Below, one piece after another: positions 43,740-55,981 of a DNA stretch of 64,000 bases (the first letter of the stretch is position 1; each line of letters opens with the position of its first letter). The DNA comes from Myrica gale (taxonomy: Eukaryota > Streptophyta > Magnoliopsida > Fagales > Myricaceae). Both the position numbers and the translations under genes were made by a program. Under the pieces are notes generated by a model. That model was not told where the DNA came from, made no database searches, and worked only from the letters and a program-made list of their open reading frames with translations. Location of the stretch: the NCBI GenBank assembly GCA_963930655.1, contig OZ005609.1, forward strand, positions 11,452,501 to 11,516,500, given 5' to 3'.

Positions 43740-45510
43740 AGCTGTCTCAGAGGCCACTGAGCTATAGCTCAGTTGGCACTTAGGCACCTCCTTTGGGGAG
43801 GGTTTCCCAAGGGATCGAATCCCTTCACCTTTTTTCTTGCAGGTTTGGTTAGGGCTGTTCACCGGTACCGGCGGTGTGCCGGTTAACCGGCACCGCCGCC
43901 GGTACCGGCACCGGTAACCGCTCCCCGCTTAGTAGCGGGGGCGGTCCCGGTTGCCATTTTCACCGGGTAGCGGTGAAAATGGCGGTGGCGGTGAAACCGC
44001 CCACCGCTGGGCGGTTCACCGCCACCACCGCTCTACCTCCCGCAAAGCCATGGAGCCTAGACCTGAAACCAAATACCATAAATCTGATAGAACCATAAGT
44101 TCAACGAGAAATCTAGCTCTCCGAGTGTTGATATTCATGACCCGGATGAGGAAATCTCCTATCAACAGCTCCACAACAAAAGGCCAAGTTGGCCAACCTA
44201 AGTTCTTGAAGATCAAAGTGCGCACCAAATACAGGATCTCATATTGTGCAGAACTCAGTAAGAAAACCAGCACAAAATGCTGTCTACCTAGAAGGAAAAA
44301 CGATCCTGATGAAGTTTGTCTGCTGAACTGAACACCAGTGTACTCCCTTGCTTCATGGTTGAGGAGAAGAAGAAACAGACCACATTAATCGAGTTTCCAC
44401 AAGTAAAACAGCTAGGAGCCATAGACTTTGCTCAAGTCTCCCATGTCAGCTATAAAAGGAAAATATCAAAAGGCTGTGCGTTTATCTCCATTGGATAGCT
44501 TTTTTTAAGTGTTGGTGAAGAGGTAAATTGGCATGAAAGAACCAAAGATGAAGGGTTGAATGGGCATTGCATTGCGGTTGCAGGCAGGAATGTAGAGAGA
44601 GAGAGAGCAAGCGCGAGAGAGAGAGGCTGCAATAAATGCTGTAAAACTGCAGCTTCTGAATATGGGAAAAGTGTAGGTGAAGACATTAAATGAGAAGTAA
44701 ATGCCCCTTGATCTTTTCAGGCCAGGACTACGCCTTACTTTGGCCACCAATCTAAAATTTCGTTTCTTTAGTAGGCTACTCTCAAAGCAGGGGATGGACC
44801 AGCTAGCTGATCAGCTGAGCCAACTTTCGCATAGAAAGCGTGACAGAGACAGCTTCCTTGGCAAGGAGAAGCACATGGGTTGCAACCAAGAACTTCAACG
44901 CGTGTCATCTCCCCACAAGCAACCCTAGGGGGACCACATATTCTATCCATCCACGTGTAATCTAGGCCTTGGCCCAGACAATTTGCACGCCTGCCCACCA
45001 ACTAGGGCGTACACGTTCACGTTCACGTTCATCTCTCCCTCTCTGCCTCCCGCAGCTCTCTCAGTCTCTCTCTCCTCGTCCCTCTCTCTCTCTCTCATTC
45101 GAATTCCTGCAACTCCCCATCTGCCAGAGGGGTTTATTTTTCCTACTCAAACGACTGGCCCCATCTGCAACGTATGAAACTTGGTGTTAACTTTGTTCTA
45201 AAGAAGAGTCCACCATTGAAGTGCCAAAAATGCATAGAAGCCGTGAGCAATTTGCCACCATGATAACTAACATTTTGAAGAAACCAGGTCAATCCTAATC
45301 GTGTGATTCATGTCTTGGCCGGTTAACCGCCATCGGCTCCGGTATAACCGGCACCGTTAGGCACCGGTCACCGGTGTAACCGGTTCCGGGGGCGGTTGGG
45401 GTTTTGGGGACACCGCCTAAGGCGGTGGCGGTGGCGGTGGGGGGCATAACCGCCACCGTCACCGCCGATGCACAGCCCTAGGTTTGGTCCTACCTTACAA
45501 AAAAAATAAA
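43740..45510 (+). mobile_element. tRNA-derived SINE split by a hAT element
   Basis: The left piece (43740-43849) has A box TAGCTCAGTTGG and B box GGGATCGAATCCC. The right piece (45489-45510) carries the expected 3' end with an A-rich tail (TTACAAAAAAAATAAAATAA). The 1.6 kb between them is a hAT element with its own target duplication, so the SINE came first. The SINE begins only about 70 bases upstream of the MIRO start codon. Confidence 0.65.
43850..45480. mobile_element. Non-autonomous hAT element with cargo, 8-bp TSD
   Basis: The termini are TAGGGCTGTTCACCGG on the left and GCACAGCCCTA on the right, flanked by the exact 8-bp duplication GGTTTGGT (43842-43849 and 45481-45488). Both subterminal zones (about 190 bp each) are packed with CCGGT, GGCGGT and CCACCGC repeats. 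The 1.2-kb interior (about 44050-45300) is ordinary, less GC-rich DNA with a TATAAAAG box at 44452 (+), GA and CT repeats and no transposase, so it looks like captured host sequence. The termini resemble those of the MITE at 28783, so both probably used the same kind of transposase. Confidence 0.85.
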
Positions 45511-46260
45511 ATAAAAAACTGGCAGAGGGTTAGTGAACTTTGATCGTAAAAATTCTGTGCTAGCAAGATGATTTACTTCAATTTTTATATTTACTTAAAG
45601 TAAAAAAATAATAATTTAATAAAGAGATAATTTTAAAAATTATTTTATTAGAAGAAAATTTTATATTTATTTAAAGTTAAAAATAATAATTTAATAAAGA
45701 GATAATTTTAAAAAAATTTGACGGTCTAAAATTTCCACTTTCGAACACATTTCCGTGTATGTTGCAAGCGTGCGTGGAGAGTTCTTATGTTGTGTTTGAG
45801 AAGTAAAATTTTATAGTTGTTAAAATTTTAGGTATTTTGGTTGATGAAAAAGTGAAAAGAGAGAATGAAAAAGTTAGTAAAAAATAAAAAAATGTATGAA
45901 AATTGATGAAAAAGTGAGGAATGTGAGTGTTTTATAATAATGATAAAATTTTAGGATGTTAAAATTTTATTATGCAAGAGACTTAGGAATTTCTCTTGAA
46001 ATTTTTTCTTTCTTTTTCTTTTTTATAAATATGCTTTTCACTCAATTATCGTGAATTTAATATATATAGCAGTGACTGTTTCGACTAATTATAATAGGAA
46101 GATTCTTTTCTTTTTTATTTTGATTTTCACTCAATTTTATTTTTTTTCTTTCTGAGATTCTTTTCATTTTGATTTAATTTGATGAAAGTATAAAATATAT
46201 AAATTAATAGGTGAAAAATATATTAATTCTTTTTATTTCCCTTTGAGAAATTAATTAATC
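45511..46260. other. AT-rich spacer
   Basis: A tandem AT-rich duplication lies at about 45580-45720 (AATAATTTAATAAAGAG occurs twice). GTGTTTGAGAAGTAAAATT at about 45795 resembles a MITE end, but the partner is unclear. No gene was seen. Confidence 0.45.
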
Positions 46261-46267
46261 TTAAAAA

Positions 46268-46556
46268 ATTTAGTTTTACATCCTCTAACTACTACATATT
46301 TAGATTTACACTATAAACTATTAATTTTAACATGTTATATCTCTAATTACTAATTAATTTACACTTCATTTTCAAATATTACCCTTAAAAAAAATAAAAT
46401 ATAGAACCCGTATCACAATTTTAGGGTTACATTTTTTAGTGTAAATTTAATGGGAGTTAAATTTTCACACGTATCACAATATGTTAAGCTTGATAAATTG
46501 AAAGTATAAATTACAAAACATTGATATTGATAAATAAGGATGTAAAATATTTCCTT
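46268..46556. mobile_element. Degraded MITE related to 36622-37010
   Basis: The left arm TTTTACATCCTCTAACTACT resembles the left arm of the intronic MITE (TTTTGCACCCTCTAACTATG). The right end holds the complementary TTTTACATCCTTATTTATC pattern. Divergence is high and no target duplication remains. Confidence 0.5.
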
Positions 46557-46753
46557 TTCGAGAATATTAACAATCATGTCCAAAAATCCAACAGATTGGA
46601 AGCAGAGTTCTTCACTCGTGCTTTGGGACGACGACTGCGTTTTGCTCAAAATGTCCTCTAACCAACCAAAATATTTATAAATGTAAATATTAATAAAAAA
46701 AGAAATACAATTACGATTTCCTCTCCATTTTATATAAATACACACCGAGGTTG

Positions 46754-46994
46754 GTTACTGTGTGAGTGAAACTATTGTGTGAGTGTGTGAGTGGACGGGT
46801 GAGATTAGAAGTTGAGAAATCTAACGGCTGATAAAATGTCACGTCAATTAATGAAACAGGGTCGGTTGTGCGGGTCGAGTTCGTGGGTCGGATTCATTAA
46901 TTGACGTGACATTTTATCAGCCGTTAAATTTCTCAACTTCTAATCTCATCCGTCCACTCACACACTCACACAATAGCTTTACTCACACAATAAC
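46754..46994. mobile_element. Fold-back MITE, 102-bp arms
   Basis: Arms 46754-46855 and 46893-46994 are inverted copies with about five mismatches over 102 bases, separated by only 37 bases. The ends read GTTACTGTGTGAG. The near-perfect arms imply a recent origin or strong pressure to stay paired. The superfamily is not clear from the ends. Confidence 0.75.
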
Positions 46995-47007
46995 TTTTGT
47001 CCCTCTA

Positions 47008-47289
47008 TTAATGGTAGTTGAGAATATATTACAGTGGTATTATTTTCTACCAAAATTTATAATTCAATCAAACAGCTCACGAGATTGTTAAAATTTTGAG
47101 TATATGAGTTAATAAAAAAGTTAAAATATTTATAAATGTTTAGGTTGAGAATATATTATAATTCAAAGTTAATGGTAGTTGAGAATATATTACAGTGGTA
47201 TTATTTTCTACCAAAATTTATAATTCAATCAAACAGCTCGCGAGATTGTTAAAATTTTGAGTATATGAGTTAATAAAAAAGTTAAAATA
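47008..47289 (+). repeat. Near-identical 121-bp direct repeat pair
   Basis: Copies at 47008-47128 and 47169-47289 differ at about one base (CTCACGAG versus CTCGCGAG). They are 161 bases apart start to start. The sequence is AT-rich and not coding, and the duplication looks recent. Confidence 0.85.
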
Positions 47290-47654
47290 ATTTATGAGAA
47301 TTAATAAAAAAAATGTGAAGAGAGAAGATTTGAATTAATATTATAATAAATAATAATAATTTGATGAAAATAGATATTCTTTTGTAACATTTTTAATCAG
47401 GTCTAAAATTTTGAATGCCAATATTTAGACAATCAAACACCACTGCCTACAGCTAAATTGCAATTCTTATGCACCTTCCTACAACTTCTCCAATGCATTT
47501 GGAATGGGGAGACAGTCATTACCATTAAGTGGAGATGCCCAACAAGTACCTGAACCAAAATACAAGAGAAAAAGGTAGAGAATGGGGAAGAGAGAAAACC
47601 AGAAAGGTATGGGAAGTGGCATAATTGACCGCTGGCAGCTTGATATTTAGATAA

Positions 47655-47860
47655 TTGTTTTTTTGGTTACAATGAGAAACTCGGTCAGACAAGCCCACCT
47701 AAGTGAAACTCATCTTACATACTGATAAATCCGAGTCGGTACAGCCCTTAAAGGTAAGTCCAACTTTACTGTGCGAGGCGAGGCGAGTCCAAAGAATTGT
47801 CTGCACTTAAAAAAATTCAAACCTGAGACCTCAGGTAACCAGGCCAACCCTTTGGGATTA
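47655..47860 (-). mobile_element. SINE downstream of the PPR gene
   Basis: On the minus strand GGTTGGCCTGGTTACC, then GGTCTCAGGTTTGAATT, match the A- and B-box region of a common plant tRNA-derived SINE. The body and an A-rich tail run to about 47655. Open frames across it are not genes. Confidence 0.6.
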
Positions 47861-47951
47861 TTCCTGAAGAATTCCTCATGCATTGAAAACATAAAAGGAT
47901 CTGATTGACACATACTAAGGCCTAGCAAAAACCAAATTCTTCCATGGACAC

Positions 47952-50900
47952 TCAAGAAAAAGAGCTGGAAACTTCGCTGATACACATTTTACTGGTTAAT
48001 GTTATGAGCTTATGAGTCTCCTCGTTCAACTGGACATTGTCCTTCTTCATCCGTTCTGCTACTATAAGTGGCATTTTACCAGCTTCGGCATACGTTCTTA
48101 GCAGGCAATTATAGACCTCGGTACTCAAATGGCCAGCCTTTCGTAGAATCACCAATAATCTCTCTGCCCCTTCAACATTGCCTTGCTCCTCCAGTTTCTT
48201 AAACACTTCTCTCACCAGCCTTTCATCTGGGTGCCATTTTTTCACGCTACCAACAGCTTTTGTGAAATAATCCAAGACTTTTTCCATCTGCTCCAATTTT
48301 AAATAACCCCACGTAAGAAGCTCCCAAGTAGTGTAACAAGCAGCGATGCCTTTTTCTACCATACTATTATAAAAGGTCTCCGCCATTTCCATCTGGTTTC
48401 TGTTGATATAAGCTGCAAGGAGTATATTTGAAACCCTAGCATCACCAGTCCCAGAAACTGATTCCCACTCTTTATAGAGATTCTCAGCTTCTTCATACTC
48501 CCCAAGTTTCACAAGCGAAGATAACATGCAAGTATACTCGGCATCATTCAGTTTACGAAAACATGATTTCATCTTTTTCCAGATTCGACAAACTTCATCC
48601 TTATCCCCCAAGTTCGTATGCAGGCTAAGGAGAGAAGAATATGTAACACGATTTTTCCGAGAGGCCCTTTTTTCCATCTCTTTCAAACTACATAATGCTT
48701 TCTCCCGGAGTGCATTTTTTATGTAGAGGTTCGTTAGGGTACTATATGTAACCCAATCTGGATCTATTTTTGCCTTTTTCAGCTCAAGGAGAACTTTTTC
48801 TGCAGTTTCAACATCATTTTGGGAAGCACAAACAGTTAACCACAGGTTGTAGGTCACAACATCAGGTGTAGTGTTCTTCTTTAGTTCCTGGATCACTCCT
48901 GCAGCCTTCTCTAGCTGCCCATTTGTGATATATAGAGAAAGCATGTGATTATAAGGAAGCGCATTCTTCAAGAAACCACATTCCGACATTTTCTCCATCA
49001 GAGCCTCAGCTTTGGTGGACAACTTGTTTTGGACATAAACGTGGAGAAGAGCTGTACAGGTGGTCTGGCCTGTCATTCGTTCAGGAAGATCCTCAAAGAA
49101 CTTTTCTGCACTATTTAAACCACGGACTTTTGCAATCAAGTCCAAGTGGACAGCATAGTCGCCTGGTAGCAGCTTGATATCTTGCTGCAATCTCATCCAT
49201 TCACAGATCTACAGAAGCAATCAAATCAAGATGATAAACCAGATGAACAGCTGTGAACGATGCAACTTCTCAATTCAGAATAGTGAAACACATATATCCA
49301 GCATCTATTTGCATGCAATTGTTAGTGAGAAGACATATCATGGTTCCTTCAATTAAGAGAGTTGCAGCTACCTGACACATCCCGGAAGTCCAAGAAAGGA
49401 GAGGTGGTTCAATCTTTGATTAAAAGGGAAAAAGATAACTGAAATCATGGGTCTGCCTTCTCCATTCTATAAAAGCTTCAATATGAAACTTCACCTCCAG
49501 TTTTCAATGCCCACAAGATACTTCTACAGCGCCCAATCGCATACTAGTATTTTTCTTCTTGGCAATTATCTTGTGCCCTTAACCCTGATCTTACTCCCCA
49601 ACTCCACATAATTAAAAATATTCTGACCGACCAACTAAACTAACCATAATAACTTCTAACCCTGTGTTGTCCTATGCTAAAGTACTAAACAACAATTTTA
49701 CCACATGATTTGTCATCTACAAAAATTAATCCTATGAAATAACAAGTTATTTTACAGTTTAGTCAAGTGACGGAAGGTTAAAACCAATCCTGCAATGCTG
49801 TTGGAACTGCCTCATTAGGTTCTCTGTTGTGCATCAAATGTGATAGTTATCATGCCTGAATAACACAAGTAAAAGTGACATACAGAGGCAAATATATTAG
49901 CCACAACATCATTGAGAAAGGGAAGTTTCAGAATAGGTGCAACAACCTACATGAGTTATGGAACAGTTGACATAATAGCATCACAACATACAAAACCTCT
50001 ACTTTTTTTGAAACCATGCAAATCCTGAACTGCCATTTCCTACCATTCTTTTTCTTGGTACCAACTGAAGCATCCACCAAATTGCAAAAGCTTTTCTAGA
50101 TGCTGGTTTGGTACATATCAGGTAACTACGGTAAACTTATAGCTATAAACTCTGCCATAAGTAGTGATCGTCATTAAGCTCTAAGTAGTCCTCAATTCAT
50201 AGTCCTCAAAGTAGTTCAAGAATGCATACACAGGAGGCACTTTGTTTCCCAACTCCAGAAATATGATACAACTATGTTTTCAAATTTTTGTCCAAACTTT
50301 CTTTACCAGAACTAGATTGTTGACTCTGACCCTATCTAGCAATTCCAAGGTTGAAAAAAACTGCTAGTGCCATGCACCAGTATACCCCCTATTTCAAGAT
50401 CATATGCGAGAGCAGATAAAGGGTACACTTCCCTCCTACAAGAGTGATGCTCATTGGTACAAACCCCATTGTTTTCTTAAGTGGCCTATTTATCTTTGGA
50501 ATTAGAGATACTCATTTCATCATCCCAGCGCACTTGCTACCCGTTCGTTATTTTGCTGACTATAGAACGAAGAGAAGTGAGAACCTTATGAAAGATGATA
50601 TAATCCCGAACAACAATTTGAAACCTGAATTCCAATTTCATTTTACTATCATACATGTCAACCAGAAAAGATCGGTCATTATGATTGATAGAGCCCAATA
50701 ATTGAACCTATAAACGAAATGCCACCAACTATCAAACTTTGCAGTTCGATTCTCCAACATGAAGCTACAAGGGAAAAGCCCATAACAAAAATAAATTGCC
50801 ATATTTCTATTACCATGGAGCCGGCGTTTAAAAAAACAAACAACTCGGAACATAGAACTTCAAATTCAAACTGCACATAAACGAATCGAGGAATCACCTA

Positions 50901-51376
50901 AAACCATTATTCTAAAAAAACGCGGACTCTGTTTCTAACAAGAACCAACAACCATAGTCACTTCCCCTCTACAAAGCTAAACCCAGAGGATCTTAATTTA
51001 AAACAAACTAGCCATAGGCAAAATAAAGAGATTGAAACGGAGAGGAATAACTCTTTCAAAAGAAAAGCAAGAGGACCTCAAGGGCGTGTTTGTAGCGCTT
51101 GAAATTGCGGAGTTCGCGGACGATGCGGTTGAGCTCGTACTTGCGCGCCGTGTGCCCTTCTTCTTTCCATTTCCGTATGGCAATGACGGCGCTGCGTTTT
51201 GCGTACACCAAGCTCAGAAGCCTCCGTCCCAGCGTGTCTCTGCCGCCGCCGGAAGCGCTTTTGTTAGTGGCCGCGGTGCCGGCCGTTGCGACGGCCTTCT
51301 CCACCGCAGGCGCCGCCGCTACCGCAGAGAAGCGGCGTGCGTAGCCAAGGTATGAGCGGATGGAGCGGAGCAACAT
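47952..51376 (-). CDS. P-class pentatricopeptide repeat protein
   Basis: P-class PPR proteins are RNA-binding helical-repeat proteins of mitochondria or plastids. Two exons, 51077-51376 and 47952-49208, join in phase (LE|ICEWM) to 518 aa. Exon 1 starts MLLRSIRSYLGYARRF, Arg-rich and amphipathic like a mitochondrial presequence, followed by an Ala/Thr/Gly-rich stretch and the family block LGRRLLSLVYAKRS. Exon 2 carries about ten 35-residue helical repeats (examples VTYNLWLTVCASQND, VTYSTLTNLYIKNALREKA and VTYSSLLSLHTNLGD). No DYW or E domain is present. The layout of one intron after about 100 residues matches the At4g21705/At4g01990 group. The 1.87-kb intron contains nothing notable. The RNA target cannot be told from sequence. 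Confidence 0.93.
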
Positions 51377-51569
51377 GTTAATCCGAGTAATACAGCTTCT
51401 TTGACGGCTCAGTGCATCCTAGACGAGCAATACTGCTTTGAGGGTTTTTTTTTATCTTTTTTTTTGGATACTATTGTGCAAGGGCAGTTGTATAGTTGGA
51501 TGCCGTTTCTACACAATTTAGGTGTCGTACTAGCAACCCAGAAACGACGTGCCGAATAGTCATTTTACT

Positions 51570-53880
51570 TCGATTTTTTTCCTCAGCAAACCTTACAAAA
51601 ACAGAAGGAACCTAGCAAACATAAAACGAGACCTGCTTAAGAACATGGCAGGAAACAAGAAGCAGAAACAACACCAAACCGCGAAGCAGAGAACGCCCAT
51701 TGAGCTAAAGAGTGGGCAAAACAATTCTGCCGCCTGAAAATCCATTTTAGAGAGCAAGAAGAATGAGCCAAAAAGAAGCCACGTATAGAGACAATATGAT
51801 CAAGTAAAAGATGGCCATAAGGAGTGGCCTCATCTAAAACCATCCAAGTGAAGAGTTGACAATCTGATTCAAAATCCATCTTATTCCAGTCCATAGTCAA
51901 TACAATATTGACCGCCGCCACAAGCGAAGAAGATTCTCCAAACAGAGAATTGATGCTCTGGAATTACTCTGTGTATAGATGACAGAGAAAGCCTCTCGAG
52001 TCTCTAAAACAAGTACCCAAAACAGCCACCTCACCTCGTAAAGCCACATCCACATTGCATTTCAGCCGCCCACATGAAGGAGGACGTCAAACCTTGCAAC
52101 CAGATATAGCCGAGATACGTCACGCTTGTGAATGCTCCAAATACCGTCTATGAATCATTCTAATAAAATCTCGAACATTAACATCCACACCTTGATGAAC
52201 AACACGATTTCGCCCAAACCAGATAGTATCTAAAACAATGGCAGCACTCAAAAAAAAGTCACGTTGCATCTCCTCATCTATATGAAAGAATCTATGAGGT
52301 TGGGATAAAATCCGAATAATACTCTGCACATTATCACCTTGTAAATGATCAACATCCAAGGGCCAAACCACCTCACGCCACATTATGCGTGCTATAGAAC
52401 AATGGAAAAAAATATGCAGCCTCGTTTCTACCTCAACACCACACAAGGGATAAATACAAGCCTCTGAGTCCAAAGAGTTCAACAAAGCACAAATTTTACC
52501 CTTGAACAGAAAGGCATCCATGGCACAACGTCAAAGCAATAATTTCAATCTATCTTAGATTTTAATCTTCCAAAGAGTAACCCAATCCCCTTCCGTAAAA
52601 AGACTACTAGAGATGGAATCCTGCAACAAAAAATGATATGTTGATTTCACAGAAAAAAGACCACTCGCCTCAGGTAACCAAACCACACCATCCTCAGTCC
52701 CAGGAACCAGCAAACGAAGTCTGCAAATAGCCTTTACCGATTCATCTTCAAATAGAGTAAAAATTAAAGAACGATCCCAAGCACCAGAAACAAAATAAAA
52801 AAGAGCAGCCACAGAAATATCAGGTGGAAACCCAACCAAATGAGAGCGAAGAACAGGTCTGCAATTCACCAAACCTGGAACCCAGGGGTTCCGAGTGGCT
52901 ACAATTGAAAGCCCACCCCCTGGATCCCAACATAAACCCCTTTGTAAAAATGACCGAATTTGAAGCAACCCTTGCCATGTCCAAGATGCACATCTCCCAG
53001 AAGAAGCTTGCAAAAAGGAGTTCTGATTAAAATACTTGGCTTTTAGTAAAACAACCCATAAGTGATTTGGTTTAGCCAATAAATTCCACCCCAACTTAGC
53101 TAGCATAGCTTGATTCATATCATAAAACCTTCGCAACCCCACCCCACCCCACGGTTTAGGAGTACAAATACATCTCCAAGAAACTGGTGAAAAATGTCGA
53201 GAACCAGTCTCCCCAAATCCCCACCAAAAATTCTTAAACCTCCTATCCGTATCCATACACCATGTCTTTGGTAAAAGAAGAGATGTCATCTGATATTGAG
53301 GCATAGCAGAGGCAGTAACCCGAAGTAATGTGGTACGTCTAGTCTGTGAAAGAACTTTGGCCTTCCACCCAGCCAACTTTTGAATCACCCTATCCCACAT
53401 ATGCTGAAATGCCTGAAGTTTAGAGCGTGACATCACAAGCGGAAGCCTCAAATAGTTACTACCAAGCCGCATCTTCTGAAGGCCCAAAATACTACATAGA
53501 TTTTGTTGCACATTAGCAGGAGTATTGCAACTAAAGGCTATAGACGACTTCTGTTGATCAACCTTCTGTCCCGACCACGCCGAGTTCCGTTGCAAAACAT
53601 TTTGTACAGATTGAAATTCACGTCCATTAGCCCTAGTAAAAAATATTAGATCATCCGCAAACATCAAATGTTTCACTGGTGGAGCATTTTGCACAACCTG
53701 GATACCATGAAGCCTCCCAAGACCCTCCTATCCTTAAGAACAAGCTGAGTAAGAGCTTCAGCACACAAGATAAAAATAAATGGCGATAAAGGATCGCCTT
53801 GACAAATACCACGAGTAGGCCGAAAATAACTAAATGGAGAACCATTGAGAAGTACCGAGAAAACATTTTTAGAATTTCTG
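51570..53880 (-). mobile_element. L1-type LINE, 5'-truncated
   Basis: On the minus strand it begins in the reverse transcriptase palm (GICQGDPLSPFIF at about 53800), continues with HLMFADDLIFF (53640-53670), the thumb and LINE-specific blocks (LAGWKAKVLSQTRR, KPWGGVGLRRF), a zf-RVT zinc-binding region (about 52120-52500, CPLCGVEVETRLHIFFHC-like) and an RNase H domain (about 51640-52080, VAVLGTCFRD and FESDCQ). The endonuclease and first ORF are missing, as is usual in 5'-truncated LINEs. A few stops and frame changes interrupt it, including a stop just after WKIKI (52555). The A-rich 3' end lies about 200 bp from the PPR start codon. Confidence 0.88.
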
Positions 53881-55023
53881 AGATATTAACAAATTAATTT
53901 CTGAGATAACATTTTTGATACATTAGTCTCAAAAAAGCAAATTTTGTTGTAATGTAAAATTTTTAAAGTTTTTAACTGAATATCTAGACTTCACAGATAT
54001 AACTAAAATAAAGCTATAAATATTGGAAGGGTAAGGCTGTCAGTTCACTTCTTTCGAGCTAATTAATTATTTAGACTGTGTGGTTTATTTTAATTCTTTT
54101 TTTTGTGAGTTTTAAGGGTTAACTATTTGTTTCAAACAAAATTCCGTTTAGTTTTAGTATTTTGACGGATAATAAAAAATCTGTCATCCTCACTTATTAT
54201 TAATTGACATTTGAATTTGCTCAATTCATATCACTTAATAATGATATATTTTTTGTTAGCGAAATATGTCTACGTGCTTTAATTATAATTCCGTATTTGG
54301 ACAAAATAATTCATGTTCGGAAAGATAACATTGAGAAAAAAAATTAAAATAGATGGAATAGCCGAATCATTAAGCTTTTCTTTAATTGATTTTATATGAC
54401 AATCTTCTTTTTGAGACGGATTTTTAACGACCACGACGTAGAATCACGTTAAAACGGAAGTTCTGACTTCTGACTGTATAACCTTACGATATCTACAGAA
54501 GTTTACTACTTGCTAACTACAATATAGCTTCTTTGACCTGCCGAGTGCCGAGCCGCAAACAATGGAAAATTTGTTGGCCTAACCAAGGGTTGAAACTCGG
54601 ATAGCTTCTACTCAAAACAGTTCTTGTACTTCTCGTCTTCGAGATCCTTTAAATACTACGTTATCTTACTTCTGAAGTATCACTCAGCCTAGATAGTCCT
54701 GTAGGGTAGACCAACTGAAAGCAAGTGCTCTGGTTATAAATGTTGGCAGAGACCAAAGGGGCTTAAGGCCTTTAATTAATTAATGAAACACATAATGAGG
54801 ATTAGAGTACCAAACAAACAATAAACGAGATGGATTAATTAGTTTAAATAGATCTTTGAGAAAAAAAACCAAATATCCATGATCCTCTGCTGACAATATA
54901 TCTTCAACTCAAACAACCTAGAATATCTAGTTAACCAAATATCACCTCACCCATTACAACCTTAATGAAGAATACTCGAAAAGCCGCTTGATTAGTGTAC
55001 CTGTAGTCCTCTAGGTACCCAGA

Positions 55024-55073
<50 letters not shown>

Positions 55074-55981
55074 AAGAGCATGCCTGATGATCAGGTTGCA
55101 GCAAGCCATGTATAGCAGATAAAAGACCCACTTTCCTAAATCAAGATTTTCAAAGATGTTGGGGAAGGTTGGTGGGGTGGTTAAGAAGCAGCAGTACCAG
55201 TTGCCGCATGCATGCATAACCGATCTGGCTTAGGAAAAGCAGAGTTATCCAGTCGTCATTAATTTTCGCCAGCCCAGGTCTCGTCCGATCACCAGAATAA
55301 GTACTATATAGAAAAAGAAATACGCATTAAGAGAATAAAGAAGAAGATCGAGATAATTTTTAATCGTACTGAAGAATAACTCACAACTGCAACAACCACA
55401 CAGACAGAGGAGTTTACCCAACCCAACCAATGTACACACTACAAATCCACGTACGTAGCTTAAATCTTCAAAAATGACATAAATATCCCATGTTTGTATA
55501 ACAAACTACTAGAATACCTATACTGGTGGTACTGGTATTTCCGGAAATTTCAAATATATCTTATCGTATTGAGAAGGGCGTGAGTGTTTTTGTTTATTTT
55601 AGTTTTGTGTTATGCGAACCCACATCTTCTCTTCCCCCATTTATCAACGTACATGTATTAGCTATGTTGCAGGTTAGAGGTTGGAGCATAAAACCCATCT
55701 CCCTCCCCCCTCCGCTCTGTCTCTCTCCACCTTTCGCATTCCAAAAACAAGAGGAACTGAAACTAATAATAAATTGAGTTCGGTTATTACACTGAGGAGT
55801 ATTATACTGATGAGTGCTGAGCAATGGCAAGGATTGAGCCTTCACAATCCAAAGGCCCAAAACGCACCACCTCATTTAAATTGAGCTTACCTGCGCCCCG
55901 CCAAGAATATGAGAGTACCCGACGCGTTTGCAATATAACCCGCTAGCCTTCTAACCTGTTTTGCAGAAAGTTTCAGTTCGG
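53881..55981. other. AT-rich spacer
   Basis: The main feature is an (AT)22 tract at 55027-55070. No gene was recognised. CT-rich sequence at about 55700-55735 is not linked to any ORF. Confidence 0.5.
55027..55070. repeat. (AT)22 microsatellite
   Basis: An uninterrupted AT dinucleotide run of 44 bases, likely to be variable between individuals. Confidence 0.9.

Noticed and set aside
43740-43849. tRNA gene suggested by A- and B-box sequences
   Set aside because: The boxes are there, but no acceptor stem or cloverleaf can be drawn, and the 3' end carries an A-rich tail across the hAT insertion. It is a SINE.
43671-43862. Upstream extension of the MIRO reading frame
   Set aside because: The extra residues are encoded by a SINE and simple repeats. 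The family start is the internal Met at 43670.
47710-47985. 91-aa frame downstream of the PPR gene
   Set aside because: It runs through a SINE. Similar frames recur wherever this SINE occurs.
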